Source of the DNA: Comamonas testosteroni
Lineage (GTDB): Bacteria; Pseudomonadota; Gammaproteobacteria; Burkholderiales; Burkholderiaceae_C
Length of the DNA: 43,053 bases
Reading direction: 5' to 3'
Assembly: GCF_000761245.1 (NCBI RefSeq)
Contig: NZ_AWOR01000060.1
Coordinates: 1-43,053 of the forward strand
The notes under the pieces are model-generated. The model saw nothing but the letters and a program-made list of their open reading frames with translations. It was not told the origin of the DNA and did not search any database. The translations under genes were made by a program, and so were the position numbers. Below, in pieces: positions 32,772 through 42,862 of this stretch. Each line of letters opens with the position of its first letter. Positions within the stretch are counted from its first letter, which is position 1.

Positions 32772-33971
32772 CTCCCTGTCCTCGCTTTCCAGATAGCGGC
32801 GGCGCCAGAAATAGGCCACCAGCACCACGGTGATGATCACCATGGCCACCAGGGCCCAGATGAAGCCGTCCTTTTTGTGCACCAAGGGGATGAACTCGAA
32901 GTTCATGCCGAAGATGCCTGCAATCAGGTTCAGCGGCAGAAAGATGGCCGTCACCGTGGTCAGCGTGCGCATGATGTCGTTGGCGCGGTTGCTCTGCGCC
33001 GAAAAGTGCATCTGCACGGCGGTCTCGGCGCTTTGCTCCATGCGGTGAATGTGATGGGTCACGCGCTCTATATGTTCGAGCACGTCGCGCGATCGCACGC
33101 GCAGCAGTTCGCGCTCATGTTGGCGCGCGGGTGTGTGCTCGGGCGGCCAGCCCTCCAGTGCCTCGGTCCAGTCCTGTACGGCGGCGCGCTGGTCTTCGCA
33201 GATTTCATCAAGCTGGTGCAGCGCCAGGCGCACGTCGAGCACGCTGGCCCAGTTGCTGAAGCGCTTGTTGGGCTTGAGCAGCGCCATCTGCCAGTGGTCG
33301 ATCTGGCGCGTCAGTGTGCGGCGCAGGTCCAGATAGCCGTCCACCATGCCGTTGACCATGCGCAGCATCAGGTCGGCAGGCTCCACGGGCATCTTGGCGC
33401 TGACCTGGCGGCCGTCCGTCTTGGCGGGGCCGGAAATCAGGCGCTGCCAGAAATTCTCCAGCACAAAGCAGCCGTCGGGATGCACGGACAGCAGGATCTG
33501 GTCATACAGCGCAAAGCCCACGGGCTGGGTTTCCACGCGTTGCAGCACAGGCGCTTCGCGCTGGCCACTGTGGGCCGGGTTGTGCGATGGAGGCGGGGCG
33601 CTGGATGCAGCACTGCCGGTGCCTGTCATCACTGCAGGCGGGCCTAGCGGTGCGGCCACGGCTGGCGAGGCGGTGGCGTGGCTGCCGTTGAGCGGCGGCA
33701 GGTGGGCGTTGGCCAGGCGCCGGAACACCAGCACGTCGTACACCGAGGTGTAGTCGTAATTGGAAGGGATTGCCGGATTCAACAGGTCGGAGACATGCAG
33801 GTCAACGAGGGCGGAGCCGCCCAGCCTGGCCAGCATGGTCTGAATGGCCGGCAGTTGAGCCTCCAGCTCCGAGCGTGTGCAGGAGACCCAGTAAAACCCC
33901 GTTGTCGCCGCCTGCGTGGGCAGTCCGTCAACAGGCTGGGCATAGAGGGGAGAGATATGCAGCACGCGCAT
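32763..33971 (-). CDS. CorA family magnesium/divalent cation transporter
   Basis: This 402-aa protein has a cytoplasmic N-terminal domain and a long helical stalk (about 210-335). Two C-terminal membrane helices follow, with the pore motif Gly355-Met-Asn357 (IFGMNFEFIP) between them. The basic tail YFWRRRYLE is typical. The gene encodes a Pro/Ala/Ser-rich insert at about residues 93-150 (HATASPAVAAPLGPP, SSAPPPSHNPAHSG) not expected in the core fold. Met 33971 gives MRVLHISPLY; a longer start (34028) would run into the hemB terminator. The stop codon lies in a family A repeat. Confidence 0.88.
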   Translation of the reverse strand: MRVLHISPLYAQPVDGLPTQAATTGFYWVSCTRSELEAQLPAIQTMLARLGGSALVDLHVSDLLNPAIPSNYDYTSVYDVLVFRRLANAHLPPLNGSHATASPAVAAPLGPPAVMTGTGSAASSAPPPSHNPAHSGQREAPVLQRVETQPVGFALYDQILLSVHPDGCFVLENFWQRLISGPAKTDGRQVSAKMPVEPADLMLRMVNGMVDGYLDLRRTLTRQIDHWQMALLKPNKRFSNWASVLDVRLALHQLDEICEDQRAAVQDWTEALEGWPPEHTPARQHERELLRVRSRDVLEHIERVTHHIHRMEQSAETAVQMHFSAQSNRANDIMRTLTTVTAIFLPLNLIAGIFGMNFEFIPLVHKKDGFIWALVAMVIITVVLVAYFWRRRYLESEDRETP

Positions 33972-34008
33972 GGGAATAGGCAGTCTCGATGTCAGTGCAA
34001 GAAGAAGA

Positions 34009-34042
34009 TGCAAAAACGGCCCGTGCAAGCTGCCCGGGCCGT
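34009..34042 (-). terminator. hemB terminator
   Basis: ACGGCCCG (34016-34023) pairs with CGGGCCGT (34035-34042). On the minus strand the stem is followed by TTTTTGC. It lies about 63 nt after the hemB stop and just ahead of the next minus-strand gene. Confidence 0.75.
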
Positions 34043-34082
34043 CAGATCATGCCTGAAAGGCTCTCAGACACAATCATGACCT

Positions 34083-34104
34083 GCGCTGACAGCTATCAAT
34101 TTTG
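34083..34104 (-). repeat. family B repeat directly after the hemB stop
   Basis: On the minus strand the hemB TAA is followed by CAAAATTGATAGCTGTCAGC and GC. The ATAGCT core begins 8 nt after the stop, in hemB orientation. Confidence 0.6.
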
Positions 34105-35163
<1,059 letters not shown>

Positions 35164-35247
35164 CTATTCCATGACGGCTGCCTCATTGCGGGGTAAAGAC
35201 GCGGCGCGCAGCGGCTGTGGCGCAGCGCAGGCCTTTACACTGGCCCC

Positions 35248-35664
35248 ATGCTATGGGTCAAAGCCTTTCACATCATTTTTGTCGCCAGCTGGTTTGCTGG
35301 TCTGTTCTACCTGCCGCGCATCTTCGTCAATATCGCCATGGTCACCCCGGGCTCGGTGGCAGAGCGTGAGCGCCTGCTGCTGATGGCGCGCAAGCTGCTG
35401 CGCTTCACCACCATGCTGGCTGTGCCTGCGCTGGGCCTGGGCCTGTGGCTGTGGCTGGGCTGGGGCTTTGCGGGCGGCTGGCTGCATGCCAAGCTGGCCG
35501 TGGTGCTGCTGGTCATCGGCTACCACCATAGCTGTGTCGTGCTGCTGCGCAAGCTGGCGGACAACACCTGTCATAAAAGCCATCGCTGGTTCCGCTTCTA
35601 TAACGAAGTGCCGGTGCTGCTGCTGATCGCCGCCGTGATTCTGGTGGTGGTCAAGCCCTTCTGA
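35248..35664 (+). CDS. hemJ: protoporphyrinogen IX oxidase, HemJ family
   Basis: This 138-aa protein has four membrane helices and the HemJ hallmarks. These are the N-terminal WVKAFHIIFVASWFAGLFYL with conserved His8, and WLHAKLAVVLLVIGYHH with Lys82, the residues implicated in haem binding and activity. HemJ oxidises protoporphyrinogen IX to protoporphyrin IX in bacteria without HemG or HemY. Its place beside hemB supports this over a generic CopD-like label. ATG 35248 has no clear Shine-Dalgarno. The next gene starts 27 nt after its stop and may be cotranscribed. Confidence 0.9.
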   Translation: MLWVKAFHIIFVASWFAGLFYLPRIFVNIAMVTPGSVAERERLLLMARKLLRFTTMLAVPALGLGLWLWLGWGFAGGWLHAKLAVVLLVIGYHHSCVVLLRKLADNTCHKSHRWFRFYNEVPVLLLIAAVILVVVKPF

Positions 35665-35691
35665 GTCTTGCGCCGAGAGTAGGAGGCGACT

Positions 35692-36819
35692 GTGTCCGAT
35701 TCCGCGGTGCCGGTGATTTCCATGCGCCATACCTCGGCCTGGCCGCTGGCGCTGGTCTATGGCCTGCTCATCGTGTTTGCCAGCCTGTTCCCGTTTGACG
35801 GCTGGCGCGCCCAGGGGATTGATCCCAGCGTATTCCTGTTCGCCAGGATTCCGCCGCCGTACTGGACCTGGTTCGACGTCAACACCAATATCGTCGGCTA
35901 TGCGCCGCTGGGCTTTTTCCTGGCGCTGGCCCTGATGCGCTCTGGCCAGCCCAGGCTGGCCGTGCCGCTGGCTTTTCTTGCTGGCACGCTGCTGTCGCTG
36001 TGCATGGAGTTTCTGCAGATCTATCTACCGCGCCGCGTACCGTCCAATCTGGATCTGGTGCTCAATGCCGGCGGTACCTTGATCGGTGCCCTGCTGGCTG
36101 CGCTGCTGGAGAAGCTGGGGGCTCTCTCGCGCTGGAGCGCTTTTCGCAACCAGTGGCTGGGCGAGGGCGGGGCGGGGGTGCTGGTGCTGCTGGCGCTGTG
36201 GCCGTTTGCGCTGCTGTTTCCGGCGGCCGTGCCGTTTGGCCTGGGTCAGGTGCTGGAGCGCATCGACGACACCTTGCAGGACTGGCTGCTGAACACGCCG
36301 TTCGAGGACTGGCTGCCGCTGGGCGACTTCGCGCTGACGCCGCTGTCGCTGGTGACGGAGATGCTATGCGTGATGCTGGGGCTTTGGATACCCTGTTTGC
36401 TGGTCTACTGCGCCGTGCGCCATATGGGCCGCCGCGCGCTGGCCGGACTGCTTCTGGTGGCGGCAGGGGTGGGGGTGACAGCGCTGTCGGCTGCGTTGAG
36501 CTGGGGCCCCGCTCATGCCTGGGAGTGGGTGGATCTGCCGGTGCGCCTGGGTGTCTGGGGTGGGCTGGGCCTGGCTGTGATTGCGCTGCCGGCCTCGCGC
36601 CGGGTGTGCACCGTGCTGTTGCTTCTGGTGCTGGTGCTGCATCTGAGCATCCTCAACCAGGCACCCACCAATGTCTACTTCGCCCAGACCCTGCAGGCCT
36701 GGGAGCAGGGGCGCTTCATCCGCTTCTACGGGCTGGGCCAGTGGCTGGGCTGGCTCTGGCCTTACGTCACACTGGCGTATGTAGTGATTCGACTCTCGCG
36801 TCGCCAGCAGCCTGCCTAG
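35692..36819 (+). CDS. VanZ-like family membrane protein
   Basis: This 375-aa protein has about ten hydrophobic helices. The N-terminal third (about 18-140) is VanZ-like: LLIVFASLFPFDGW, then FDVNTNIVGYAPLGFFLALAL and SLCMEFLQIYLPRRVPSNLD. The last segment has the charged-polar pattern typical of the family. The rest is a less conserved membrane region ending in a Trp-rich segment. VanZ proteins are tied to teicoplanin resistance in enterococci, but most members are unstudied. GTG 35692 is supported by AGGAGG at 35681-35686. The stop lies 11 nt before the ferredoxin start. Confidence 0.82.
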   Translation: MSDSAVPVISMRHTSAWPLALVYGLLIVFASLFPFDGWRAQGIDPSVFLFARIPPPYWTWFDVNTNIVGYAPLGFFLALALMRSGQPRLAVPLAFLAGTLLSLCMEFLQIYLPRRVPSNLDLVLNAGGTLIGALLAALLEKLGALSRWSAFRNQWLGEGGAGVLVLLALWPFALLFPAAVPFGLGQVLERIDDTLQDWLLNTPFEDWLPLGDFALTPLSLVTEMLCVMLGLWIPCLLVYCAVRHMGRRALAGLLLVAAGVGVTALSAALSWGPAHAWEWVDLPVRLGVWGGLGLAVIALPASRRVCTVLLLLVLVLHLSILNQAPTNVYFAQTLQAWEQGRFIRFYGLGQWLGWLWPYVTLAYVVIRLSRRQQPA

Positions 36820-36830
36820 AATGATCCACC

Positions 36831-37187
36831 ATGAGCGACACCCAGAATCAAGACCAGGCCGGCGGCTACTACCAGCGTCATATCTTCTTTTGCCTGAACG
36901 AGCGCCCCAATGGTGAGGACTGCTGCGCTCTGCACGGCGCCAAGGCGGGCTTTGACCACTGCAAGCGCAAAGTCAAGGAAGAGGGGCTTGCCGGTAAGGG
37001 GCAGGTGCGTGTGAACAAGGCCGGCTGCCTGGATCGCTGCGCCGGCGGTCCCGTGGCCGTGGTCTACCCCGAGGCCGTCTGGTACACCTTCATCGACGAC
37101 AGCGATATCGATGAAATCGTCGAATCCCATCTCAAGAACGGCAAGGTGGTCGAGCGCCTTGTGCTGCCCGAAAGCGTGGGGCGGTGA
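36831..37187 (+). CDS. (2Fe-2S) ferredoxin, thioredoxin-like fold
   Basis: This 118-aa protein resembles Shethna-type ferredoxins and the 24-kDa NuoE-like domain. Six cysteines are present: Cys21 (HIFFCLNER), Cys31-Cys32, Cys44, Cys66 and Cys70 (GCLDRC). Cys21, Cys31 or 32, Cys66 and Cys70 match the usual cluster ligand spacing (one upstream pair and a CxxxC). The ending AVVYPEAVWYTFIDDSDIDE is typical of this subfamily. Redox partners are unknown. It probably shares a transcript with the VanZ-like gene 11 nt upstream, although no functional link between them is obvious. Confidence 0.88.
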   Translation: MSDTQNQDQAGGYYQRHIFFCLNERPNGEDCCALHGAKAGFDHCKRKVKEEGLAGKGQVRVNKAGCLDRCAGGPVAVVYPEAVWYTFIDDSDIDEIVESHLKNGKVVERLVLPESVGR

Positions 37188-37348
37188 TCTGGCTGTCTTG
37201 AGTCCTGTGGCCGCCCCGACAGGCTTGCGGCAAAGCGGCTCTTGTCTGGTGCGGCCGACTTTGGGCTTGCTTGTTCAGGAACTTTAAGTGTTTTGAAGCG
37301 TCAGCCCAATTACAGCAAGCGCAAAAAGCTACAACTAGGATAGCAATC

Positions 37349-37987
37349 GTGAATTCCCAGACCGAACGACTGACGCTCACCGGCACTGCCGGTGCCATTG
37401 AGGCCCTGCGCGATGCGCCGCAACTGGTCGAAGGCCAGAGTCCCAAGGGCGTGGCCATCATCGCCCATCCGCATCCGCTGTTTGGCGGCACCATGGACAA
37501 CAAGGTGGTGCAGACCCTGGCGCGAGCCTTTGTTCAGTGCGGCTACACAGTCGTGCGTTTCAACTTTCGCGGCGTGGGCGCCAGTGCCGGCGAGTATGAC
37601 GCCGGCAAGGCCGAGCTGCAGGATTTGCTGGCCGTGGTGCAGCAGGTGGCTCCCGAAGGCCCTGTTGCTCTGGCCGGCTTTTCCTTCGGCGCGTTCGTCA
37701 CCAGTCATGCACTGGCCCAACTCTGGGGTACAGGTCGGGTGCAGAAGGCCGTGCTGGTCGGCACCGCCGCCAGTCGCTTCGAGGTGGCTCCCGTGCCTGC
37801 CGAGGCCCATGACCAGACCCTGGTGATTCATGGCGAGGCGGACGACACCGTCGAGCTGTCCGCCGTGATGGACTGGGCGCGCCCGCAGATACTGCCTGTT
37901 ACCGTGATTCCTCAGGTCGGCCATTTCTTTCACGGACAATTGCCTCTGCTCAAGAGCCTGGTGGTGCGCCACCTGAAGTCCCTGTAA
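37349..37987 (+). CDS. alpha/beta hydrolase (COG2945-like)
   Basis: This 212-aa hydrolase has the subfamily phrases GVAIIAHPHPLFGGTMDNKV (34-53) and VRFNFRGVGASAGEYD. The nucleophile elbow is GFSFGA with Ser112. Asp165 or Asp166 (HGEADDTV) and His192 or His195 (VGHFFHG) complete a plausible triad. Members of this group are small uncharacterised esterase-like enzymes. I start it at GTG 37349 (MNSQTERLTL). The open frame reaches back to 37271 through 26 codons without family resemblance. It stands alone between the ferredoxin and carboxypeptidase genes. Confidence 0.85.
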   Translation: MNSQTERLTLTGTAGAIEALRDAPQLVEGQSPKGVAIIAHPHPLFGGTMDNKVVQTLARAFVQCGYTVVRFNFRGVGASAGEYDAGKAELQDLLAVVQQVAPEGPVALAGFSFGAFVTSHALAQLWGTGRVQKAVLVGTAASRFEVAPVPAEAHDQTLVIHGEADDTVELSAVMDWARPQILPVTVIPQVGHFFHGQLPLLKSLVVRHLKSL

Positions 37988-38138
37988 GAGCCATTTCCCA
38001 CACCTTGACGCACGTGAATTGCTGCCCCGTCTTGGTTAACTCCCTTTTCATAGCGCCAGGCCGAGGTATATCCTTGGCTTTGGCCGTTTCCGACGGTAAA
38101 TCACCGCGCTTACCTTTGCTTTAGCGAGAGTCCTCTTC

Positions 38139-39311
38139 ATGAAGCCCATCTACTCCACACTGCGTGTTCTGGCCGTTGCTGCCGCAGTGGCGCCCGTGTT
38201 TGCCATGGCACAGGTGGCGGCCCCTGTTCCTCCCGAAATTGCTGCCCGCAACTATCTGCTGGTGGACGTCACTGCCGGCCAGGTGCTGGGCGCCAAGGAC
38301 GTCGATGCTCCCGTCGAGCAGGCATCGCTGACCAAGCTGATGTCGGCCTATGTGGTGTTCGACGCCTTGCGCTCCAAGAAAATCACGCTGGAGCAGCGCA
38401 TGCCCGTGAGCGAGCGCGCCTGGAAGATGCCCGGCTCGCGCATGTTCATCGACCCCAAGATGCAGGTGCCCGTCAATGACCTGCTCAGCGGCATGATCAT
38501 CCAGTCCGGCAACGATGCCACCATGGCATTGGCAGAGGCCGTGGGCGGCACGGCCGAGAACTTCGTCAAGATGATGAATGACCAGGCCAAGGCCCTGGGC
38601 ATGAAGAACACCAGCTACAAGAATCCCGAAGGCCTGACCGAGCCCGGCCACCTGACGACGGCGCGTGATCTGGCCATCCTGGCCCAGCGATTGATGCATG
38701 ACTTTCCCGAGTACATGCACTACTACGCCACCAAGCAATACAGCTATCCCGGCACGCCTGCCTCCAACGGCAGCAACCGCAATGCCTTGCTGTTCCGCGA
38801 TCCCACCGTGGACGGCCTGAAGACCGGCCACACCAATGCCGCCGGCTATTGCCTGGTGGCTACGGCCAAGCGCGACCTGCCCAATGTGGGCCAGCGCCGT
38901 CTGCTGTCCATCGTGCTGGGAACGGCCAGCGAAAAAGCGCGTGCCAACGAAAGCCAGAAGCTGCTGAACTGGGGTTACACCGCTTTCGATGCCGTCAAGC
39001 TGTTTGATTCCGATCAGCCCGTCGCCACTCCGGCTGTCTGGAAGGGGGCGGCCAATGCCGTCAAGATCGGCAAGGCCGACGGCGCCGTGGTGGTGACCGT
39101 GCCCTCGGGCACAGGCGGCAAGCTGACCACCGAGGTGGTGCGCCAGGATCCGCTGATCGCTCCTATCGCCAAGGGCCAGTCCATGGGCGTGCTCAAGGTC
39201 AAGTCGGGCGCGGATGTGGTGGCCGAGGTGCCGCTGGTGGCGCTCGAGGCCGTCGAGCAGGCCGGTTTCTTTGGGCGCCTGTGGGACACCATCCGCCTCT
39301 GGATCAAGTAA
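38139..39311 (+). CDS. D-alanyl-D-alanine carboxypeptidase, PBP5/6 type
   Basis: This 390-aa class C low-molecular-mass PBP removes the terminal D-Ala of peptidoglycan stem peptides. A signal peptide (1-24, ending AMA) leads into the S11 peptidase domain, with Ser63-x-x-Lys66 (SLTK), Ser122-Gly-Asn124 (SGN) and Lys227-Thr-Gly229 (KTGHT). A C-terminal PBP5 domain (about 295-370) follows. The last helix, GFFGRLWDTIRLWIK, is the amphipathic anchor that attaches such enzymes to the outer face of the inner membrane. It corresponds to dacA or dacC; I do not choose between them. A hairpin (39322-39343) without T-run follows. Confidence 0.94.
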   Translation: MKPIYSTLRVLAVAAAVAPVFAMAQVAAPVPPEIAARNYLLVDVTAGQVLGAKDVDAPVEQASLTKLMSAYVVFDALRSKKITLEQRMPVSERAWKMPGSRMFIDPKMQVPVNDLLSGMIIQSGNDATMALAEAVGGTAENFVKMMNDQAKALGMKNTSYKNPEGLTEPGHLTTARDLAILAQRLMHDFPEYMHYYATKQYSYPGTPASNGSNRNALLFRDPTVDGLKTGHTNAAGYCLVATAKRDLPNVGQRRLLSIVLGTASEKARANESQKLLNWGYTAFDAVKLFDSDQPVATPAVWKGAANAVKIGKADGAVVVTVPSGTGGKLTTEVVRQDPLIAPIAKGQSMGVLKVKSGADVVAEVPLVALEAVEQAGFFGRLWDTIRLWIK

Positions 39312-39321
39312 GTTCCCAGGT

Positions 39322-39343
39322 CGGCAGGAGGCGGCTCCTGCCG
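39322..39343 (+). terminator. hairpin after the carboxypeptidase gene
   Basis: CGGCAGGAG (39322-39330) pairs perfectly with CTCCTGCCG (39335-39343) over GCGG. There is no T-run, so it may be a weak or factor-assisted terminator. Confidence 0.5.
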
Positions 39344-39406
39344 GCAACAGCCTTTGTCGGCCATGCAAAGCATCTTGCTGCCTGAGGGGCTATTGCCCGC
39401 AGGTGC

Positions 39407-39435
39407 TTGTGCTGATTTGCGCAAGCTGGTACATT
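39407..39435 (+). promoter_or_regulatory. probable sigma-70 promoter of the str operon
   Basis: TTGTGC (39407-39412) and TACATT (39430-39435) are 17 nt apart, about 113 nt before the rpsL start. A hairpin-forming leader (CAGCA/TGCTG near 39480-39492) lies between it and rpsL. Judged by consensus only. Confidence 0.5.
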
Positions 39436-39547
39436 CGAGGGCTTTTCGGAATTTCCGAAGGGATTCACGTTTCCGCATCAGCATCTGTTGCTGCGGATAA
39501 ACCTTTTGCTTTCACGAAGCAAATTCACGTTTAGGGACGTTTAATTA

Positions 39548-39925
39548 ATGCCAACCATTAACCAACTCGTGCGTCAGGGCCGCACGGTCGAAGTTGTTAA
39601 ATCCAAGAGCCCTGCTATGGAAAACTGCCCCCAACGCCGTGGCGTGTGCACCCGTGTGTACACCACCACTCCCAAGAAGCCTAACTCGGCTCTGCGTAAG
39701 GTGGCTAAGGTTCGTCTGACCAACGGTTTCGAAGTGATTTCGTACATCGGCGGTGAAGGCCACAACCTGCAAGAGCACAGCGTTGTGCTGGTGCGCGGTG
39801 GTCGTGTGAAGGACTTGCCCGGTGTGCGTTACCACATCGTGCGCGGTTCCCTGGACCTGCAAGGCGTCAAGGACCGTAAGCAAGCTCGCTCCAAGTACGG
39901 TGCCAAGAAGCCTAAGGCTAAGTAA
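39548..39925 (+). CDS. rpsL: 30S ribosomal protein S12
   Basis: This 125-aa protein of the 30S decoding centre is the first gene of the str operon. The sequence is complete, with the typical start [20 protein letters not shown]. The streptomycin-related positions carry the wild-type residues: Lys43 in TTTPKKPNS and Lys88 in [10 protein letters not shown], with Pro91 next to the modified Asp89. The protein therefore gives no sign of rpsL-based streptomycin resistance. Codon usage is strongly biased, as expected for ribosomal proteins. It is followed by a long 168-nt structured gap before rpsG. Confidence 0.99.
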   Translation: MPTINQLVRQGRTVEVVKSKSPAMENCPQRRGVCTRVYTTTPKKPNSALRKVAKVRLTNGFEVISYIGGEGHNLQEHSVVLVRGGRVKDLPGVRYHIVRGSLDLQGVKDRKQARSKYGAKKPKAK

Positions 39926-39954
39926 TCAGCCCTGGTTTTTTGAAAACAAACGGT

Positions 39955-40047
39955 GTTTGATTCGCCTGACTGGCGCGGTCAAACGTAGTGGCCCTGAGCA
40001 CGAATGTTTTGTGCGGGTCGAGTAAGTGAGAGTTTTGAATAGCTCTC
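39955..40047 (+). promoter_or_regulatory. structured rpsL-rpsG intercistronic region
   Basis: GTTTGA (39955-39960) pairs with TCAAAC (39979-39984), with inner CGCC (39963-39966) and GGCG (39972-39975). A second stem is GAGAG (40028-40032) with CTCTC (40043-40047). In E. coli, S7 binds the rpsL-rpsG gap to repress the operon. A similar role here is inference from position and structure. Confidence 0.4.
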
Positions 40048-40093
40048 GCGGTATCTGAAAAGATGCCAACTGAAGCAAAGATAGAGGTAAAAA

Positions 40094-40567
40094 ATGCCAC
40101 GTCGTCGCGAAGTCCCCAAACGTGAAATCCTGCCGGATCCCAAGTTCGGCAATGTAGAGCTGTCCAAATTCATGAACGTGATCATGGAAGGCGGCAAGAA
40201 GGCGGTTGCTGAGCGCATCATTTACGGCGCTCTGGACCTGATCGAGAAGAAGCACCCCGGCAAGGACCCTCTGGAAGCTTTCGTTGTTGCCATCAACAAC
40301 GTCAAGCCCATGGTCGAAGTGAAGTCCCGCCGTGTTGGCGGTGCCAACTACCAGGTGCCCGTGGAAGTGCGTCCCGTCCGTCGTCTGGCTCTGGCCATGC
40401 GCTGGATCAAGGAAGCCTCCCGCAAGCGTGGCGAGAAGTCCATGGCTCAACGCCTGGCCAACGAGCTGCTGGAAGCTACGGAAGGCCGTGGCGGCGCCAT
40501 GAAGCGTCGTGACGAAGTGCACCGTATGGCCGAAGCCAACAAGGCCTTCAGCCACTTCCGCTTCTAA
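40094..40567 (+). CDS. rpsG: 30S ribosomal protein S7
   Basis: This 157-aa primary binding protein organises the 3' domain of 16S rRNA. The family start [19 protein letters not shown] and the segment [20 protein letters not shown] are intact. The ending [19 protein letters not shown] is also typical. In E. coli S7 is also the translational repressor of the str operon. The ribosome-binding site is GAGGT, about 8 nt before ATG 40094. Confidence 0.99.
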   Translation: MPRRREVPKREILPDPKFGNVELSKFMNVIMEGGKKAVAERIIYGALDLIEKKHPGKDPLEAFVVAINNVKPMVEVKSRRVGGANYQVPVEVRPVRRLALAMRWIKEASRKRGEKSMAQRLANELLEATEGRGGAMKRRDEVHRMAEANKAFSHFRF

Positions 40568-40590
40568 TCGGAATCTCGCTCGAGATACAG

Positions 40591-40617
40591 GGCCGCATGC
40601 AAAAACTTGCTGCGGCC
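40591..40617 (+). promoter_or_regulatory. long hairpin in the rpsG-fusA gap
   Basis: GGCCGCA-t-GCAA (40591-40602) pairs with TTGC-TGCGGCC (40607-40617) over a 4-nt loop, with one bulged T. The tail TTGTGTC is a weak T-tract. It could be a partial terminator that tunes fusA relative to the ribosomal proteins, or an RNA-stability element. Confidence 0.45.
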
Positions 40618-40712
40618 TTGTGTCGATTCTGAGCGCCCCCATATAGAGCTGCTGCCTCCTGCGCACAATGCGGGGCCGGCAGTACTCCCATACGATCAAG
40701 CAAGGATCCATC

Positions 40713-42821
40713 ATGGCTCGCAAGACCCCCATTGAGCGCTATCGCAACATCGGTATTTCCGCTCACATTGACGCAGGTAAGACAACCACTACAGAACGTA
40801 TCCTGTTCTATACCGGTGTGACCCACAAGCTGGGCGAAGTGCACGACGGCGCTGCCACCACCGACTGGATGGAGCAAGAGCAAGAGCGTGGTATCACCAT
40901 CACTTCCGCTGCAGTGACCTGCTTCTGGAAGGGTATGGATCTGTCCTATCCCGAGCACCGCTTCAACATCATCGACACCCCCGGCCACGTGGACTTCACG
41001 ATTGAAGTGGAACGTTCCATGCGCGTGCTGGACGGTGCTTGCATGGTGTATTGCGCTGTGGGTGGCGTGCAGCCCCAGTCCGAAACCGTGTGGCGTCAGG
41101 CCAACAAGTACAAGGTGCCTCGTCTGGCCTTCGTGAACAAGATGGACCGTACCGGTGCCAACTTCTTCAAGGTCTATGAAGGCATGAAGACTCGCCTGAA
41201 CGCGAACCCTGTGCCCGTGGTGATCCCAATCGGCGCTGAAGAAAACTTCCAGGGCGTGGTTGATCTGGTCAAGATGAAGGCCATCATCTGGGACGAAGCT
41301 TCCCAGGGCATGAAGTTCGAATACCAAGATATCCCTGCTGAGCTGGTGGAAACCGCCAACAAGTGGCGTGAAAACCTGGTGGAAGCCGCTGCCGAAGCTT
41401 CGGAAGAGCTGATGAACAAGTACCTGGAAGAAGGTACTCTGACTGAAGAAGAAGTGAAGCTCGGCGTGCGTACTCGTACCCTGGCCACCGAAATTCAGCC
41501 CATGCTGTGCGGCACCGCGTTCAAGAACAAGGGTGTGCAGCGCATGCTGGACGCCGTGATCGACTATCTGCCCGCTCCTGTGGACATCCCTGACGTTACC
41601 GGTACCGACCCCGATGACGAAGAGAAGAAGCTGAGCCGCAAGGCTGACGATGCTGAGAAGTTCTCGGCTCTGGCCTTCAAGCTGATGACCGACCCCTTCG
41701 TGGGCCAGCTGACTTTCGTGCGCGTGTACTCTGGCGTTCTGACCAAGGGCGAGACCGTTCTGAATGCCGTCAAGGGCAAGAAGGAGCGTATCGGCCGTAT
41801 CGTGCAGATGATGGCCAACGACCGCGTGGAAGTGGAAGAAATCCGTGCTGGCGACATCGCTGCTTGCGTGGGCCTGAAGGACGTGACCACCGGTGAAACC
41901 CTGTGCGACATCGCAGCGCCTATCGTGCTGGAGCGCATGGTGTTCCCCGAGCCCGTGATTGCACAGGCTGTGGAGCCCAAGTCCAAGACCGACCAGGAAA
42001 AGATGGGTATCGCTCTGTCGCGTCTGGCTGCAGAAGATCCTTCCTTCCGCGTGCGTACCGATGAAGAATCCGGTCAGACCATCATCGCCGGTATGGGCGA
42101 GCTGCACCTGGAAATCATCGTTGACCGCATGAAGCGCGAATTCAACGTGGAAGCCAACGTGGGCAAGCCCCAGGTTGCCTACCGCGAAACCATCCGCAGC
42201 ACGGTCAAGGACGTGGACGGCAAGTTCGTTCGTCAGTCCGGTGGTAAGGGTCAATACGGTCACGTGGTGTTCACTGTCGAGCCTCAAGAAGCCGGCAAGG
42301 GCTTTGAGTTCGTCGACGCCATTAAGGGCGGTGTGGTTCCTCGCGAATACATCCCTGCAGTGGAAAAGGGTGTGATCGAAGCGCTGACCTCCGGTGTTCT
42401 GGCTGGCTACCCCGTGGTCGACGTGAAGGTTACGCTGACTTTCGGTTCGTACCACGATGTGGACTCGAACGAAATGGCGTTCAAGATGGCCGCTATCTTC
42501 GGTTTCAAGGAAGCTGCCCGCAAGGCCAACCCCGTCATCCTGGAACCCATGATGGCTGTGGAAGTGGAAACGCCCGAAGACTACGCCGGTACCGTGATGG
42601 GCGATCTGTCCTCGCGTCGCGGCATGGTTCAGGGCATGGACGACATGGTCGGTGGCGGCAAGGCCATCAAGGCTGAAGTGCCTCTGTCCGAAATGTTCGG
42701 CTACGCCACTTCGCTGCGTTCCATGACCCAAGGTCGCGCCAGCTACACCATGGAATTCAAGCACTACGCTGAAGCTCCTCGTAACGTGGCTGAAGCCATC
42801 GTTGCTGCCCGCGCCAAGTAA
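40713..42821 (+). CDS. fusA: translation elongation factor G
   Basis: This 702-aa GTPase drives translocation and, with RRF, ribosome recycling. The G motifs are intact: G1 AHIDAGKTT (about 17-25), G2/G3 RGITITSAA and DTPGHVDF, and G4 NKMDRTGA. Domains II to V follow, including the domain IV tip region [10 protein letters not shown] and the C-terminal [18 protein letters not shown] 40713 ([10 protein letters not shown]) is chosen over an in-frame start at 40668 because it has AAGGA upstream and matches the family. It is the third gene of the str operon. Confidence 0.99.
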   Translation: MARKTPIERYRNIGISAHIDAGKTTTTERILFYTGVTHKLGEVHDGAATTDWMEQEQERGITITSAAVTCFWKGMDLSYPEHRFNIIDTPGHVDFTIEVERSMRVLDGACMVYCAVGGVQPQSETVWRQANKYKVPRLAFVNKMDRTGANFFKVYEGMKTRLNANPVPVVIPIGAEENFQGVVDLVKMKAIIWDEASQGMKFEYQDIPAELVETANKWRENLVEAAAEASEELMNKYLEEGTLTEEEVKLGVRTRTLATEIQPMLCGTAFKNKGVQRMLDAVIDYLPAPVDIPDVTGTDPDDEEKKLSRKADDAEKFSALAFKLMTDPFVGQLTFVRVYSGVLTKGETVLNAVKGKKERIGRIVQMMANDRVEVEEIRAGDIAACVGLKDVTTGETLCDIAAPIVLERMVFPEPVIAQAVEPKSKTDQEKMGIALSRLAAEDPSFRVRTDEESGQTIIAGMGELHLEIIVDRMKREFNVEANVGKPQVAYRETIRSTVKDVDGKFVRQSGGKGQYGHVVFTVEPQEAGKGFEFVDAIKGGVVPREYIPAVEKGVIEALTSGVLAGYPVVDVKVTLTFGSYHDVDSNEMAFKMAAIFGFKEAARKANPVILEPMMAVEVETPEDYAGTVMGDLSSRRGMVQGMDDMVGGGKAIKAEVPLSEMFGYATSLRSMTQGRASYTMEFKHYAEAPRNVAEAIVAARAK

Positions 42822-42851
42822 TTGACGCAGGTTTGACGAATCCGTCATAAT
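42822..42851 (+). promoter_or_regulatory. probable promoter ahead of tuf
   Basis: TTGACG (42822-42827) directly follows the fusA stop. CATAAT (42846-42851) lies 18 nt further, a good sigma-70 match. TGACG/CGTCA (about 42834-42846) forms a small palindrome inside it. The start would fall near 42858, just before a strong hairpin. Confidence 0.5.
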
Positions 42852-42862
42852 CTAAGGCTTCC

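Noticed and set aside
40548..42848. 766-codon open frame antisense to fusA
   Set aside because: It mirrors the biased codon usage of fusA on the other strand. The translation is His-rich and repetitive, with no domain and no ribosome-binding site.
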